Assembly (NCBI GenBank): GCA_964606575.1
Contig: CAZSHA010000036.1
Span: 1-21,743, forward strand
DNA from: RGIG4576 sp964606575
GTDB lineage: Bacteria; Bacteroidota; Bacteroidia; Bacteroidales; Muribaculaceae
DNA length: 21,743 nt
Direction of reading: 5' to 3'
Below are positions 1-8,601 of the stretch, one piece after another. Each line of letters starts with the position of its first letter. The first letter of the stretch is position 1. The translations under genes were made by a program, and so were the position numbers. The notes beneath the pieces were generated by a model. That model worked only from the letters and a program-made list of their open reading frames with translations, was not told the origin of the DNA and ran no database searches.

Positions 1-75
1 AATATTTATTCTTGATTTGCCATATCTAACAACCAGAAATATCCGCTGACCCGTTATTTTTTATATGTATATATC

Positions 76-1431
76 CTATTTTGAATACGTGATGTCGGCT
101 GACCAGAACAGACCAGTAGAATTGATGTCGTTCAAATCCACCACCTCAACAACTTCGCCTTTGGATTTAGCACCTATAGGCACTTCTTTAAGCACTCTAT
201 CATTTTTCTTAAACAGCAAAACTATATTATCGGCATCACGTTCCAAGTCTATCGTCAAGCGGTATCGACCCTCTCCCACTTCGGTTGTGGTCATATCAAC
301 CACAGTCTTATTATACCCTGCTATAAGTTTAGGCTCTTTATAAGTAGGATCTTTCATTAACTCAACGAAATCGCACATTTTCCCAGCCTCAACCTCAACT
401 GTCTTTTCGCTGACATTATAGCCATCGGCTTCCATCTTTACCACGTACTTGCCTGGCTTAACATCCCAAAACACAAACACACCATTATAATTATTATCGG
501 TGGTATACTTGCCAACCTCATTACCGTTGGCATCAAAAAGCGTGACTTTAGCACCGTTTATAGGCTTCTTCATATCATGAGTCCCTATACGCCAATTATT
601 AAAACGCTTATGGTCGATGATGCGGTCTTTATCTTTCACCGCGCCCGAAATCACGCCAGTAGACGGCATATCAGCTCCGAAATAGTCGCAATAGAAGCGA
701 TACAAGTTCCAAGCGAATGTTTTCACATAGTCCACATTAAGCAAGCGGTGAGCCTCTGGCTCATAGTCATGGAAAGTTCCCTCAACCAAGAATCCCGGCA
801 CATCGAGATAGCGAAGCACTCCTAGAGAATAGGTCAAGAACTTCTTATCTTCAGCCACAAACAATTTTGGCGACCAAACGGTAATGTCATTATCCATAAG
901 ATACGGAATAGACACCGAGGCTTGATCTTGACTCAATGCCATAAGGGCTGGACGTTTACCTATATTATTAGCATCCTTGTTATAAAGGTTAAGAAAATAG
1001 TTAACTCTAGCCTTAGGACCTGCAGCATTACTATGTATCGAAATGAACGCATCAGCCTTGAATGCATTAGCCGCCCTTCCTATGTCGCCAAGCGGTAGGT
1101 CATCTTCCTCTCGGTTCAGCACACGAGAAATCGCCACTGTAGCACCTGCATTTTCCAGCAAACGTTTCAGCTCAAGTCCTTTTATCAAATTAGCGCGTGA
1201 CTCCCAAAAGCCGTTGGTGTCAAGCGGTTCAAAAGGTATAGTAGGCACATTGCGGTCGTTGCTCATAACGATTTTAAGAGAGCCGTCATCATTGAATATA
1301 GAATCATGCCCTCCGTTCCAAAATCCGCCATGTCCTGGGTTGATATAGATTCTCACACCAGATAAATCTTTCGCTTCAGCAGCACTGCTAAAGGCAAAAA
1401 CAGCCAATAAAAGCAAACAAAGTTTTTTCAT
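76..1431 (-). CDS. N-acetylmuramoyl-L-alanine amidase (Amidase_3) with carboxypeptidase-regulatory-like domain
   Basis: Exported cell-wall hydrolase expected to cleave the amide bond between MurNAc and the stem peptide. The 451-residue protein starts with a signal peptide (about residues 1-20, MKKLCLLLLAVFAFSSAAEA). The amidase_3 zinc and catalytic residues are all present: H34 in INPGHGG, E77 in WESRANL, H133 in SIHSN and the catalytic Glu E217 in FLVEGTF. Residues about 258-355 form a carboxypeptidase-regulatory-like beta domain (ISGAVKDK, then NGAKVTLFDANG and KPGKYVVKMEADGY), and about 365-451 a further beta-rich domain of unknown type. It is the last visible gene of the parC-led minus-strand run, 22 bp after the S41 protease gene. 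The TAG stop is followed in frame by a TAA four codons later. No terminator hairpin is visible between it and the window edge. Family call is firm; the exact substrate is inferred. Confidence 0.9.
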   Translation of the reverse strand: MKKLCLLLLAVFAFSSAAEAKDLSGVRIYINPGHGGFWNGGHDSIFNDDGSLKIVMSNDRNVPTIPFEPLDTNGFWESRANLIKGLELKRLLENAGATVAISRVLNREEDDLPLGDIGRAANAFKADAFISIHSNAAGPKARVNYFLNLYNKDANNIGKRPALMALSQDQASVSIPYLMDNDITVWSPKLFVAEDKKFLTYSLGVLRYLDVPGFLVEGTFHDYEPEAHRLLNVDYVKTFAWNLYRFYCDYFGADMPSTGVISGAVKDKDRIIDHKRFNNWRIGTHDMKKPINGAKVTLFDANGNEVGKYTTDNNYNGVFVFWDVKPGKYVVKMEADGYNVSEKTVEVEAGKMCDFVELMKDPTYKEPKLIAGYNKTVVDMTTTEVGEGRYRLTIDLERDADNIVLLFKKNDRVLKEVPIGAKSKGEVVEVVDLNDINSTGLFWSADITYSK

Positions 1432-1453
1432 CGCCTTAAATTATTATTAATTT

Positions 1454-2485
1454 TCAATTGTTTATCATCGTTTCAAGCACCTCAAATGCCTTATCAATAA
1501 TAGCATCCTTACCAAGAGCCATTTCGGTTTCGGTCATATCCACCTTACAGCCAGGCGAAGGCTCAACGCCAAATTCCGTAACCACGCCGTTACAATCGGT
1601 TATCTCGCTTGCCGACAATCGAACCATCCAGCCGTTAGGCACATCATAAGTGAACGGCAATCCGCTTCCACCACCAGTGGTGTCGCCTACGACCATAACA
1701 TTAGGCAGGTTTTTCATTATCGACACGAAATTATTGGTAGCACTATACGATGAGCGGTTAGCCAAAACCACTATCGGCTTCAAATACTTTATACGGTCGG
1801 CTGACACTGGATCGAAATAATAATCGTATGGCTCGGAGAAATCATCATGCCCAGGTCCCGTCTTATGAGATATAGCACCTGCATGAATGCGCTCTGTTAT
1901 AAAACGGCGCACTAGTTTCTCCACATTAGTCAAGAATCCTCCGCCATTATCACGTACGTCGATTATCAAACCATCACTACTGGCAAGATAGGCAAGTACG
2001 TTATCCAAATTCCCCTCACCTATATTTATCGAGAAATCACCATAGTATAAATAGCCGAAATTATTGCTTAATATCGTATATTTCATGCCCGATGCCTGCT
2101 TATAGTCGAAATTGAGATAATATTGATTTATAACACGTTCATCGTAATTCTTAGGGTATTGTTCCCAAATCCAATAACGTGACACGTCCCACGATGATAT
2201 TAGATTAGTGTGACCGTCTTTCAACTCTTTCAGCATCTCGGCACACACATCAAACAACGCAACCGACGACATATCAGGCCGTAGCTTGGCACGATAGTGA
2301 TTGCCCACATCGCTCCAATCGACATTCTTATATTTAAAAAAGCAATAATGCTGATCCACACTCGCCCATACAGCATCAAAATTACCGTAAGGGTCATTAC
2401 TGAATTCCTCTTGCTTATGGCACGAACTTAATAGCACCACCATGACCAACATGCTATAATATATAACCTTCATAACTCTACCCAT
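1454..2485 (-). CDS. S41 family serine protease, lipoprotein
   Basis: Probable envelope-anchored C-terminal-processing or tricorn-like protease of peptidase family S41. The N-terminus carries a lipoprotein signal with lipobox LSSC (Cys22), so the mature protein should be lipid-anchored. Seen in the sequence: an N-terminal helical part (NFDAVWASVDQHYCFF), LKDGH with His92, GLIIDVRDNGGG at about 173-183, and NRSSYSATN, where Ser248 is the likely nucleophile, followed by VVGDTTGGGSG and the closing FGVEPSP. There is no recognisable PDZ domain. At 343 residues it matches the short Bacteroidota S41 proteins. The start at 2485 lies 1 bp after the preceding stop; an ATG at 2473 (Met5) would give a more compact signal peptide and may be the real start. 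Assignment of Ser248 and His92 is inferred from family motifs. Confidence 0.88.
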   Translation of the reverse strand: MGRVMKVIYYSMLVMVVLLSSCHKQEEFSNDPYGNFDAVWASVDQHYCFFKYKNVDWSDVGNHYRAKLRPDMSSVALFDVCAEMLKELKDGHTNLISSWDVSRYWIWEQYPKNYDERVINQYYLNFDYKQASGMKYTILSNNFGYLYYGDFSINIGEGNLDNVLAYLASSDGLIIDVRDNGGGFLTNVEKLVRRFITERIHAGAISHKTGPGHDDFSEPYDYYFDPVSADRIKYLKPIVVLANRSSYSATNNFVSIMKNLPNVMVVGDTTGGGSGLPFTYDVPNGWMVRLSASEITDCNGVVTEFGVEPSPGCKVDMTETEMALGKDAIIDKAFEVLETMINN

Positions 2486-2486
2486 T

Positions 2487-3353
2487 TTAATATATAGCCG
2501 ATATTATTCTGGCATGCTCACTCATTTTTGAGCCATATTTAACACTGATCCATTCGCCACTCAATCCGAGTACAAGGCTATGGTTGAAAATCTGAGTATT
2601 AAGGTTGTTTATCCAACTAGTATCAATCGTTCCTCGATAGCCCACTCGCAAGGTCGTATTGCCCAAATGCACATCGGCAGTAAGCAAGTTGGTCATTGAG
2701 AAATGATTGCCTATCCAACCGAAATGCACCAGTCCAGAATGGTTGCCCACATACATTTCGTAATAGCTCTCACCATATTCGGGCGAATAGAACACCCCAA
2801 GCACTGGTAGCGTAGCTTGGTAACGGAATGTCACTGGCAGCTTTCCTATTTTACGATTATACACAGCCATTCCTGTAAAATCGGCACTCCAATTTATTTT
2901 TACCGACACCACATTATTAGAATTTGTAGGAGCATATAACGCTCCACCCCGCAACTGGGTACTACCACCAGCAAACAACTGCAACTCTGGCATCATCTTC
3001 CAACGGTGCATCATGCCCCACTTGAAATCAGCCATAAGCGTGTGTATCGTATGACTCTCAGCGGGATTCTCGGCAGGGCTATAATTTACGCCAACCTCAA
3101 GTTGCATTATCCACTTTTCAGGACTGAATTTCATAGCCTGCATACGCTCATAGCCCAAGCCCAAGTTCACTCCTTTGTATTTTATCGGAGAAAGGTAGGT
3201 GTCCAACACCGAAGCCGATCCCACCTCAACCATATACGCCGACATCACTGGCCGTATCACCTCACTCGACATAGTATCACAACAATTCTGTGCCTTCGAT
3301 TGGTTCAAAAATCCCAATGTCACTACCACCAATGCAATAAACAACTTCCTCAT
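2487..3353 (-). CDS. DUF3316-like beta-rich envelope protein
   Basis: Function unknown. The 288-residue product has a signal peptide (MRKLFIALVVVTLGFLNQSKAQ) and then a body of alternating polar and aromatic segments typical of an outer-membrane beta-barrel (for example WIMQLEVGVNY, LRVGYRGTID and SLVLGLSGEWISVKYG). The pattern SAYMVEVGSASVLDTYLSPIKY near the N-terminus and the overall length recall the Bacteroidota DUF3316 family; this is from memory and not searched. ATG at 3353 is preferred to a GTG one codon upstream. The gene sits 11 bp after the parC stop and 1 bp before the S41 protease start, so it is almost certainly co-transcribed and translationally linked with both. The conserved position between a topoisomerase subunit and wall enzymes says little about its role beyond an envelope location. 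Confidence 0.75.
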   Translation of the reverse strand: MRKLFIALVVVTLGFLNQSKAQNCCDTMSSEVIRPVMSAYMVEVGSASVLDTYLSPIKYKGVNLGLGYERMQAMKFSPEKWIMQLEVGVNYSPAENPAESHTIHTLMADFKWGMMHRWKMMPELQLFAGGSTQLRGGALYAPTNSNNVVSVKINWSADFTGMAVYNRKIGKLPVTFRYQATLPVLGVFYSPEYGESYYEMYVGNHSGLVHFGWIGNHFSMTNLLTADVHLGNTTLRVGYRGTIDTSWINNLNTQIFNHSLVLGLSGEWISVKYGSKMSEHARIISAIY

Positions 3354-3364
3354 CACATCTACAA

Positions 3365-6049
3365 TCAGTTATCCTCGTCATCAAAGAGTTTCTTTTGCCC
3401 AGTCAATTCAGCAAAAATATCTTTTTGGCTTTTAACTGGTTCTTCCTTTTCTGGTTCAGCCAGACCGTCGTCACTAATTACCGGCTCTGGAATATTCTCT
3501 TCCTCAACAATTCTAGGTTCCAACTCCGATATCGACTCTATCTCATAGTTAGATAGACGTTTGCCTTTCGCCTTAAAGCTCTTTTCGCCTATAAAATCCT
3601 CAGCATCTATCAGCAACGGCTCTCGGAATGAATCACCTCCTCCGAACTTAACTTCAATGCGTGGATAACGCTCATCACTCAATATAATCAACTTCGACTC
3701 CTTATTACCTCCTATAAAGCTCTGCCGCTTAGCTGACACCTCAAATTGGAAACGCTTTATGTAATTATAACCTTGGTCGGCATCAAACAGCACCGCTGTC
3801 CACACTTTGCCCTCAACATACTTCTCTATGCGTAATATTCCATCATCATAATGGTTCTCAGCATCGAAAGACGTAGTGCAGAATTCACCGTTACTATACA
3901 CTACTAACACTTGATCTCCAGTGTTAAACTCACCCAACGAATCGCCACGACCATCATAATTCAAACGCAAGACATCTGGGTCGAACCACACTTCACGCCC
4001 ACCAAGCGTGGAAACTCCACGCTCTTTAAGTGAAATTCGGTGTATCTCATTCTTTGTAACAATGTTACCTCGTGATTGTTTTCCTTTTATAGCCAATTGG
4101 GCAAAATCAACATCAAATTGCAACACCTTCAAACGGAACTTCGGCTTCAATGTCACTTTAAGCACCTCAGCTTCTCCATTCTGATTGGCAGTAAACCATA
4201 ATATCTTAGACCCAGGTGTACCTTGTGTCAAGTCATACTCCTTATCACGTGTCACACCAGTCACGGCAAAACGTTTCATGTATACGATTCCGCCCTTACC
4301 ATCTTGATATACCACGTTATAAATAGTACGCTGGTCGTTTCGCTTAAATATGTTCAGATACAATATATTTTTACCAACATATATCTTTTCGGCAATATGA
4401 ACCACCTTATAAGTACCATTCTTATAAAATATTATCACATCGTCCATATCGGAACAATTGGCAACAAATTCATCTTTCTTCAATGCTGTACCAATAAATC
4501 CTTCTTCACGGTTAATGTATAGCTTCTCATTTGCTTCTGCCACCTTAGATGCCACTATAGTATCGAAATTGCGGATAATTGTGCGACGTGGATACATAGC
4601 ACCGTATTTCTCTTTCAACATCTCGTACCACTTTATAGTGTTCTCTACAAGATGAGCCAACTTGTCGAATATCGCAGCTATACGCTCATTCAACTGGGCG
4701 ATATAATTATCGGCCTTCTCGCTGTTGAATTTCAATATACGCCCCATCTTTATCTCCATCAAGCGTAAAATATCATCACGAGTGACATCTCTCACAAATT
4801 TCGGCTTATACGGTTCAAGCCTGCTGTCAATATGAGCTACCGCCTCATCAATATTGCGGCTTTGTTCAAAACCCTTATCCTTATAAATACGCTCTTCAAT
4901 GAATATACGCTCCAAAGATGCGAAGAAAAGCGATTCCATCAATTCACCTCGTTGTATTTCCCACTCTTGACGAAGCAAGCTCTTGGTTCGATCTACACTA
5001 TACCGCAACACATCACTCACCGTCAAAAAATGAGGTTTCTTGTCTTTTATGACACAACAGTTCGGAGAAATACTCACTTCGCAATCAGAGAAAGCATAAA
5101 GGGCATCAATCGCCTTATCGCTCGATGTTCCTGGGAGAAGATGCACAATGATTTCTGCATTTTCAGAAGTGTTGTCATCAACACTCTTAATCTTTATTTT
5201 GCCTTTTTCTTGAGCTTTCAATATAGACTCTATGAGAGTACTAGTGGTCTTGCCGAACGGAAGATCGGAAACAATTAAAGTCTTATTGTCACGTTTCTCT
5301 ATCTTTGTACGCACACGAACAGCTCCGCCACGCTCTCCATCATTATAACGGCTCACGTCAACATACCCGCCAGTAGGGAAATCGGGATATAATTGGAAAT
5401 CTACACCCTTTAAATATGCAATCGAAGCATCAATAATCTCGTTAAAATTATGTGGAAGAATTTTACATGCAAGTCCAACAGCTATACCTTCAGCTCCTTG
5501 TGAGAGCAAAAGAGGAAACTTGATAGGCAACGTCACTGGCTCAGGCTTGCGACCGTCATAAGAAACCGTCCAATCAGTCACTTTCGGGTTATACACCACA
5601 TCTAAAGCAAATTCCGACAATCGTGCTTCAATATAACGAGGTGCTGCCGCACTATCGCCTGTCAATATATTCCCCCAGTTACCTTGCGTTTCGACAAGCA
5701 AGTTTTTCTGTCCGAGCTGCACCAAGGCATCACCGATAGAAGCATCACCATGCGGGTGATATTGCATGGTGTTACCCACGATGTTAGCGACCTTATTGAA
5801 CCTTCCGTCATCGAGTTCTTTCATCGAATGCAATATACGCCTTTGTACTGGCTTCAAGCCGTCCTCTATATGCGGAACTGCACGTTCCAAAATCACATAA
5901 GAAGCATAATCAATAAACCAGCGTTGATACATACCGCTCAACTGCAAACGCTTATCGCCCACAGGCACATGATAGCTAGAATGAGCCTCACTACCAGTTC
6001 CGCCCGCTCCCTCACCGTTCAACTCGACTTCTTCGTTTTCTTCCTTCAT
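3365..6049 (-). CDS. parC: DNA topoisomerase IV subunit A (type IIA topoisomerase, GyrA/ParC family)
   Basis: Breakage-reunion subunit of a type IIA topoisomerase, expected to decatenate daughter chromosomes with ParE. The N-terminal domain shows LERAVPHIEDGLKPVQRRIL, the helix HPHGDASIGDALV and the active site AAAPRYIEARLSEFA, with the catalytic Tyr at 139 counted from the chosen ATG. A long coiled-coil region follows, then a beta-propeller-like C-terminal domain (about 530-760) and an acidic tail. There is no canonical GyrA box; only a degenerate KQSRGNIV is seen, which favours ParC over GyrA. Length (894 residues) fits Bacteroidota ParC. ATG at 6049 is chosen over a TTG at 6052. The gene heads the minus-strand run; parE is not adjacent, since glyS lies divergently upstream. 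The usual quinolone-site Ser is Ala (residue 103), probably lineage-typical. Confidence 0.93.
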   Translation of the reverse strand: MKEENEEVELNGEGAGGTGSEAHSSYHVPVGDKRLQLSGMYQRWFIDYASYVILERAVPHIEDGLKPVQRRILHSMKELDDGRFNKVANIVGNTMQYHPHGDASIGDALVQLGQKNLLVETQGNWGNILTGDSAAAPRYIEARLSEFALDVVYNPKVTDWTVSYDGRKPEPVTLPIKFPLLLSQGAEGIAVGLACKILPHNFNEIIDASIAYLKGVDFQLYPDFPTGGYVDVSRYNDGERGGAVRVRTKIEKRDNKTLIVSDLPFGKTTSTLIESILKAQEKGKIKIKSVDDNTSENAEIIVHLLPGTSSDKAIDALYAFSDCEVSISPNCCVIKDKKPHFLTVSDVLRYSVDRTKSLLRQEWEIQRGELMESLFFASLERIFIEERIYKDKGFEQSRNIDEAVAHIDSRLEPYKPKFVRDVTRDDILRLMEIKMGRILKFNSEKADNYIAQLNERIAAIFDKLAHLVENTIKWYEMLKEKYGAMYPRRTIIRNFDTIVASKVAEANEKLYINREEGFIGTALKKDEFVANCSDMDDVIIFYKNGTYKVVHIAEKIYVGKNILYLNIFKRNDQRTIYNVVYQDGKGGIVYMKRFAVTGVTRDKEYDLTQGTPGSKILWFTANQNGEAEVLKVTLKPKFRLKVLQFDVDFAQLAIKGKQSRGNIVTKNEIHRISLKERGVSTLGGREVWFDPDVLRLNYDGRGDSLGEFNTGDQVLVVYSNGEFCTTSFDAENHYDDGILRIEKYVEGKVWTAVLFDADQGYNYIKRFQFEVSAKRQSFIGGNKESKLIILSDERYPRIEVKFGGGDSFREPLLIDAEDFIGEKSFKAKGKRLSNYEIESISELEPRIVEEENIPEPVISDDGLAEPEKEEPVKSQKDIFAELTGQKKLFDDEDN

Positions 6050-6158
6050 CAAAGTAATAGTATATTCTTTATACCTTGCTCTCTACAAATCAGCTCGGTT
6101 TATCGCCAATTACAAGGTATTATAGTTATTTAATTATTATAAATGCATAAAGCATCAG

Positions 6159-6166
6159 CAAAAATA
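6159..6166 (-). promoter_or_regulatory. Putative -7 box of the parC promoter
   Basis: The minus strand reads TATTTTTG, a full match to the Bacteroidota -7 consensus TAnnTTTG, about 110 bp upstream of the parC ATG. No good TTTG box was found 19-21 bp further upstream, so the call rests on one element in an AT-rich region. Transcription would start near 6152 and give a leader of about 100 nt. Confidence 0.4.
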
Positions 6167-6189
6167 CAAAATAAATCGAAAAAAATAGT

Positions 6190-6197
6190 TTACTTTG
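6190..6197 (+). promoter_or_regulatory. Putative -7 box of the glyS promoter
   Basis: TTACTTTG followed by CACC is one base away from TAnnTTTG and lies about 90 bp before the glyS ATG at 6286. No clear -33 box is visible. It is back-to-back with the parC box at 6159-6166, so the two cores would overlap each other's upstream region. Confidence 0.4.
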
Positions 6198-6285
6198 CAC
6201 CACAATTAGTGAATTAGGAAAAATGGGGCGATTTTGCCGTTCCCCTATAAATAAATTTGCAATAACTAAAAACAAACATATTAAA

Positions 6286-7830
6286 ATGGCACAAAAAGAA
6301 GATACTTTCAAAAAAATCGTTTCTCACGCTAAGGAATACGGGTTCGTTTTCCCTTCTAGCGAGATATACGACGGTCTAGGAGCAGTTTATGATTACGGGC
6401 AACTTGGTGTTGAGATGAAAAACAACATTAAGCGTTATTGGTGGGAATCAATGACACTGCTTCACGAAAATATCGTGGGTATTGACTCTGCAATCTTCAT
6501 GCACCCTACAATATGGAAAGCATCAGGACACGTTGACGCTTTCAATGACCCGCTAATCGACAATCGTGACTCTAAGAAACGCTATCGTGCCGATGTATTG
6601 ATTGAAGACGAACTGGCTAAGTTTGACGATAAGATTGAAAAAGAAGTGGCAAAAGCCGCTAAACGTTTCGGTGACAGTTTTGATTCTGAGCTTTTCAAAA
6701 CTACAAATCCTAGAGTACTTGAAATCAAAGAAAAGCGTGAAGAGCTACACACCCGTTTCGCTAAAGCCATGAACGACAATGATCTAGCAGAATTGAAACA
6801 AATAATTCTAGACTATGAGATTGTCGACCCTATATCTGGCACAAAGAATTGGACTAACGTACGCCAATTCAACCTTATGTTCAAAACCGAAATGGGTAGC
6901 ACCAGCGAAGGCGCTATGAACGTATACCTACGCCCAGAAACAGCTCAAGGTATTTTCGTTAACTTCCTTAACGTGCAGAAAACAGGTCGCATGCGTATCC
7001 CATTCGGTATAGCTCAGATAGGTAAAGCTTTCCGCAATGAGATTGTCGCTCGCCAGTTTATATTCCGTATGCGAGAATTTGAACAAATGGAGATGCAATT
7101 CTTTGTTCGTCCTGGCGAAGAGCTAGACTGGTTCGCAAAATGGAAAGAAACTCGCTTGAAGTGGCACAAAGCACTAGGAATGGGCGATCACAAATATCGT
7201 TTCCACGACCACGACAAGCTAGCACACTATGCAAACGCAGCTACCGACATCGAATTTGAAATGCCTTTCGGATTCAAAGAAGTAGAAGGTATACACTCAC
7301 GTACCGACTTCGACTTGAGCCAACACGAGAAATTCAGCGGCAAGAAGATTCAATACTTCGATCCAGAGCTTAACAAATCGTACACTCCATACGTTATCGA
7401 AACATCTATAGGTGTTGATAGAATGTTCTTGTCAGTTCTATGTTCATCTTACGAAGAAGAAAAACTTGAAAACGGAGAAACACGTGTAGTACTACATTTG
7501 CCAAAGCAACTAGCTCCTGTGAAAGTTGCTGTTATGCCTCTTGTGCGTAAAGACGGGCTACCAGAGAAAGCGCGTGAAATCATGAACATGTTGAAATTTG
7601 ATTACGCATGTCATTATGACGAGAAAGACTCTATTGGCAAGCGTTACCGCCGTCAAGATGCAATAGGTACGCCGTTCTGTATTACTATTGACCATCAAAC
7701 ACTTGAAGACAATACAGTGACCATACGCCACCGTGATTCTATGGAGCAAGAGAGAGTGGCTATTAGTGAGCTACCTAGTATAGTTGACAGCGAAGTAAGC
7801 CTAAACAAGCTATTGAAATCATTGGCATAA
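6286..7830 (+). CDS. glyS: Glycyl-tRNA synthetase, single-chain class II
   Basis: Charges tRNA-Gly with glycine in the cytoplasm. This is the homodimeric alpha2-type enzyme in one chain (514 residues from the chosen start), not the alpha2beta2 form. Visible features: N-terminal KEYGFVFPSSEIYDGLGAVYDYG, the substrate-site stretch YLRPETAQGIFVNF, motif 2 FRNEIVARQFIFRMREFEQMEMQFF, motif 3 YVIETSIGVDRMFLSVL, and a C-terminal anticodon-binding domain (about 415-510: APVKVAVMPLVRKDG to TVTIRHRDSMEQERV). An upstream in-frame ATG at 6223 would add 21 residues not typical of the family, so ATG 6286 (MAQKEDTFKKIV) is preferred; it follows the A-rich leader common in Bacteroidota. The FKBP-type lipoprotein gene begins 13 bp downstream and is probably in the same transcript. 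Confidence 0.96.
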   Translation: MAQKEDTFKKIVSHAKEYGFVFPSSEIYDGLGAVYDYGQLGVEMKNNIKRYWWESMTLLHENIVGIDSAIFMHPTIWKASGHVDAFNDPLIDNRDSKKRYRADVLIEDELAKFDDKIEKEVAKAAKRFGDSFDSELFKTTNPRVLEIKEKREELHTRFAKAMNDNDLAELKQIILDYEIVDPISGTKNWTNVRQFNLMFKTEMGSTSEGAMNVYLRPETAQGIFVNFLNVQKTGRMRIPFGIAQIGKAFRNEIVARQFIFRMREFEQMEMQFFVRPGEELDWFAKWKETRLKWHKALGMGDHKYRFHDHDKLAHYANAATDIEFEMPFGFKEVEGIHSRTDFDLSQHEKFSGKKIQYFDPELNKSYTPYVIETSIGVDRMFLSVLCSSYEEEKLENGETRVVLHLPKQLAPVKVAVMPLVRKDGLPEKAREIMNMLKFDYACHYDEKDSIGKRYRRQDAIGTPFCITIDHQTLEDNTVTIRHRDSMEQERVAISELPSIVDSEVSLNKLLKSLA

Positions 7831-7843
7831 ACACAATATCAGA

Positions 7844-8413
7844 ATGAAAAAATTCCCATTAATAGTTTGCCTTATAACCATACTTTGTGCTGGTTTCGTG
7901 TCTTGTATAGACAACGAAAGCGATGAGTATTGGAAAAAATACAAGTCGTGGCGTGAAGATGGACAGAAATGGCTAGAAGTACAATCTCAAATCAAGAACG
8001 ATGACGGAAGTTTCTATTATCAAAAAGTAACTCCATCATGGGATAAAAGTTCTTACGTTTATATTCACTACTTCAACGACACCACACTCACTAGAGGAAA
8101 CTTGTCACCATTATACACATCGACAGTAGACACCAAATACATTGGCTATTTGCATGACGGAACGGCTTTTGACTCATCATATTTAAGCACGTCACCTGCC
8201 GACAGCATTTTCCGCACACAACTACAATCGGTTATTAACGGTTGGACTATTGCCCTTGACAACATGCATGTGGGCGATTCATGCGAAGTGCTTATCCCTT
8301 ACGAATATGCTTACGGCGAGTCAGGAAGCGGAACAAAAGTGCCACCATACTCAGCACTCAGGTTCTGCATGAAGTTGGTGGATATTTCTAATTACGAAAC
8401 TCGACCTGAATAA
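7844..8413 (+). CDS. FKBP-type peptidyl-prolyl cis-trans isomerase, lipoprotein
   Basis: Likely envelope-localised prolyl isomerase assisting folding of exported proteins. The 189-residue product starts with a lipoprotein signal ending in the lipobox GFVSC (Cys21). The FKBP fold occupies about residues 95-182: YIGYLHDGTAFDSSY, VINGWTIALDNMHVGDSCEVLIP with the conserved VI-x-GW pocket, then EYAYGESG and the closing VPPYSALRFCMKLVDI. Most pocket residues of active FKBPs (the Tyr, Phe-Asp, Val-Ile-Trp and Tyr positions) appear present, so it may be catalytically active; this is judged by eye. It begins 13 bp after glyS, which suggests read-through from the glyS promoter, and is followed by a strong terminator. 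The pairing with a synthetase gene does not by itself imply a shared function. Confidence 0.88.
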   Translation: MKKFPLIVCLITILCAGFVSCIDNESDEYWKKYKSWREDGQKWLEVQSQIKNDDGSFYYQKVTPSWDKSSYVYIHYFNDTTLTRGNLSPLYTSTVDTKYIGYLHDGTAFDSSYLSTSPADSIFRTQLQSVINGWTIALDNMHVGDSCEVLIPYEYAYGESGSGTKVPPYSALRFCMKLVDISNYETRPE

Positions 8414-8464
8414 TAGACGAATGAAGCAACCCTTAAAAGGTAGACCACGGTCTTATCCCATATA

Positions 8465-8500
8465 ACAAAAAAGTAGCGGTAATCCCCGCTACTTTTTTGT
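8465..8500 (+). terminator. Rho-independent terminator after the FKBP gene
   Basis: A perfect 15-bp inverted repeat (ACAAAAAAGTAGCGG and its complement) with a 6-nt loop; the right arm contains a run of six T. It ends the glyS-FKBP transcript. The A-tract and T-tract symmetry would also let it act on the other strand. Confidence 0.88.
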
Positions 8501-8601
8501 TCCACCCCACATTTATATTACAATCATAAGTAGAATTGGTAAAAAATCTTTAACTTCGCAAAATAAAATCGTAAATTTATAATAATCTAATATAAAATAC
8601 A

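Noticed and set aside
1..75. Short echo of the amidase 3' end (GGTCAGCCGACAT near 100 and GGTCAGCGGATAT near 50 on the minus strand), as a possible repeat or remnant of a longer amidase
   Set aside because: Only about a dozen bases match, two stops intervene in frame and no longer reading frame results. Chance is as likely, and the stretch holds nothing else I can support.
6198..6285. T-box or other amino-acid riboswitch ahead of glyS
   Set aside because: The leader is only about 80 nt, with no T-box sequence or antiterminator/terminator pair.
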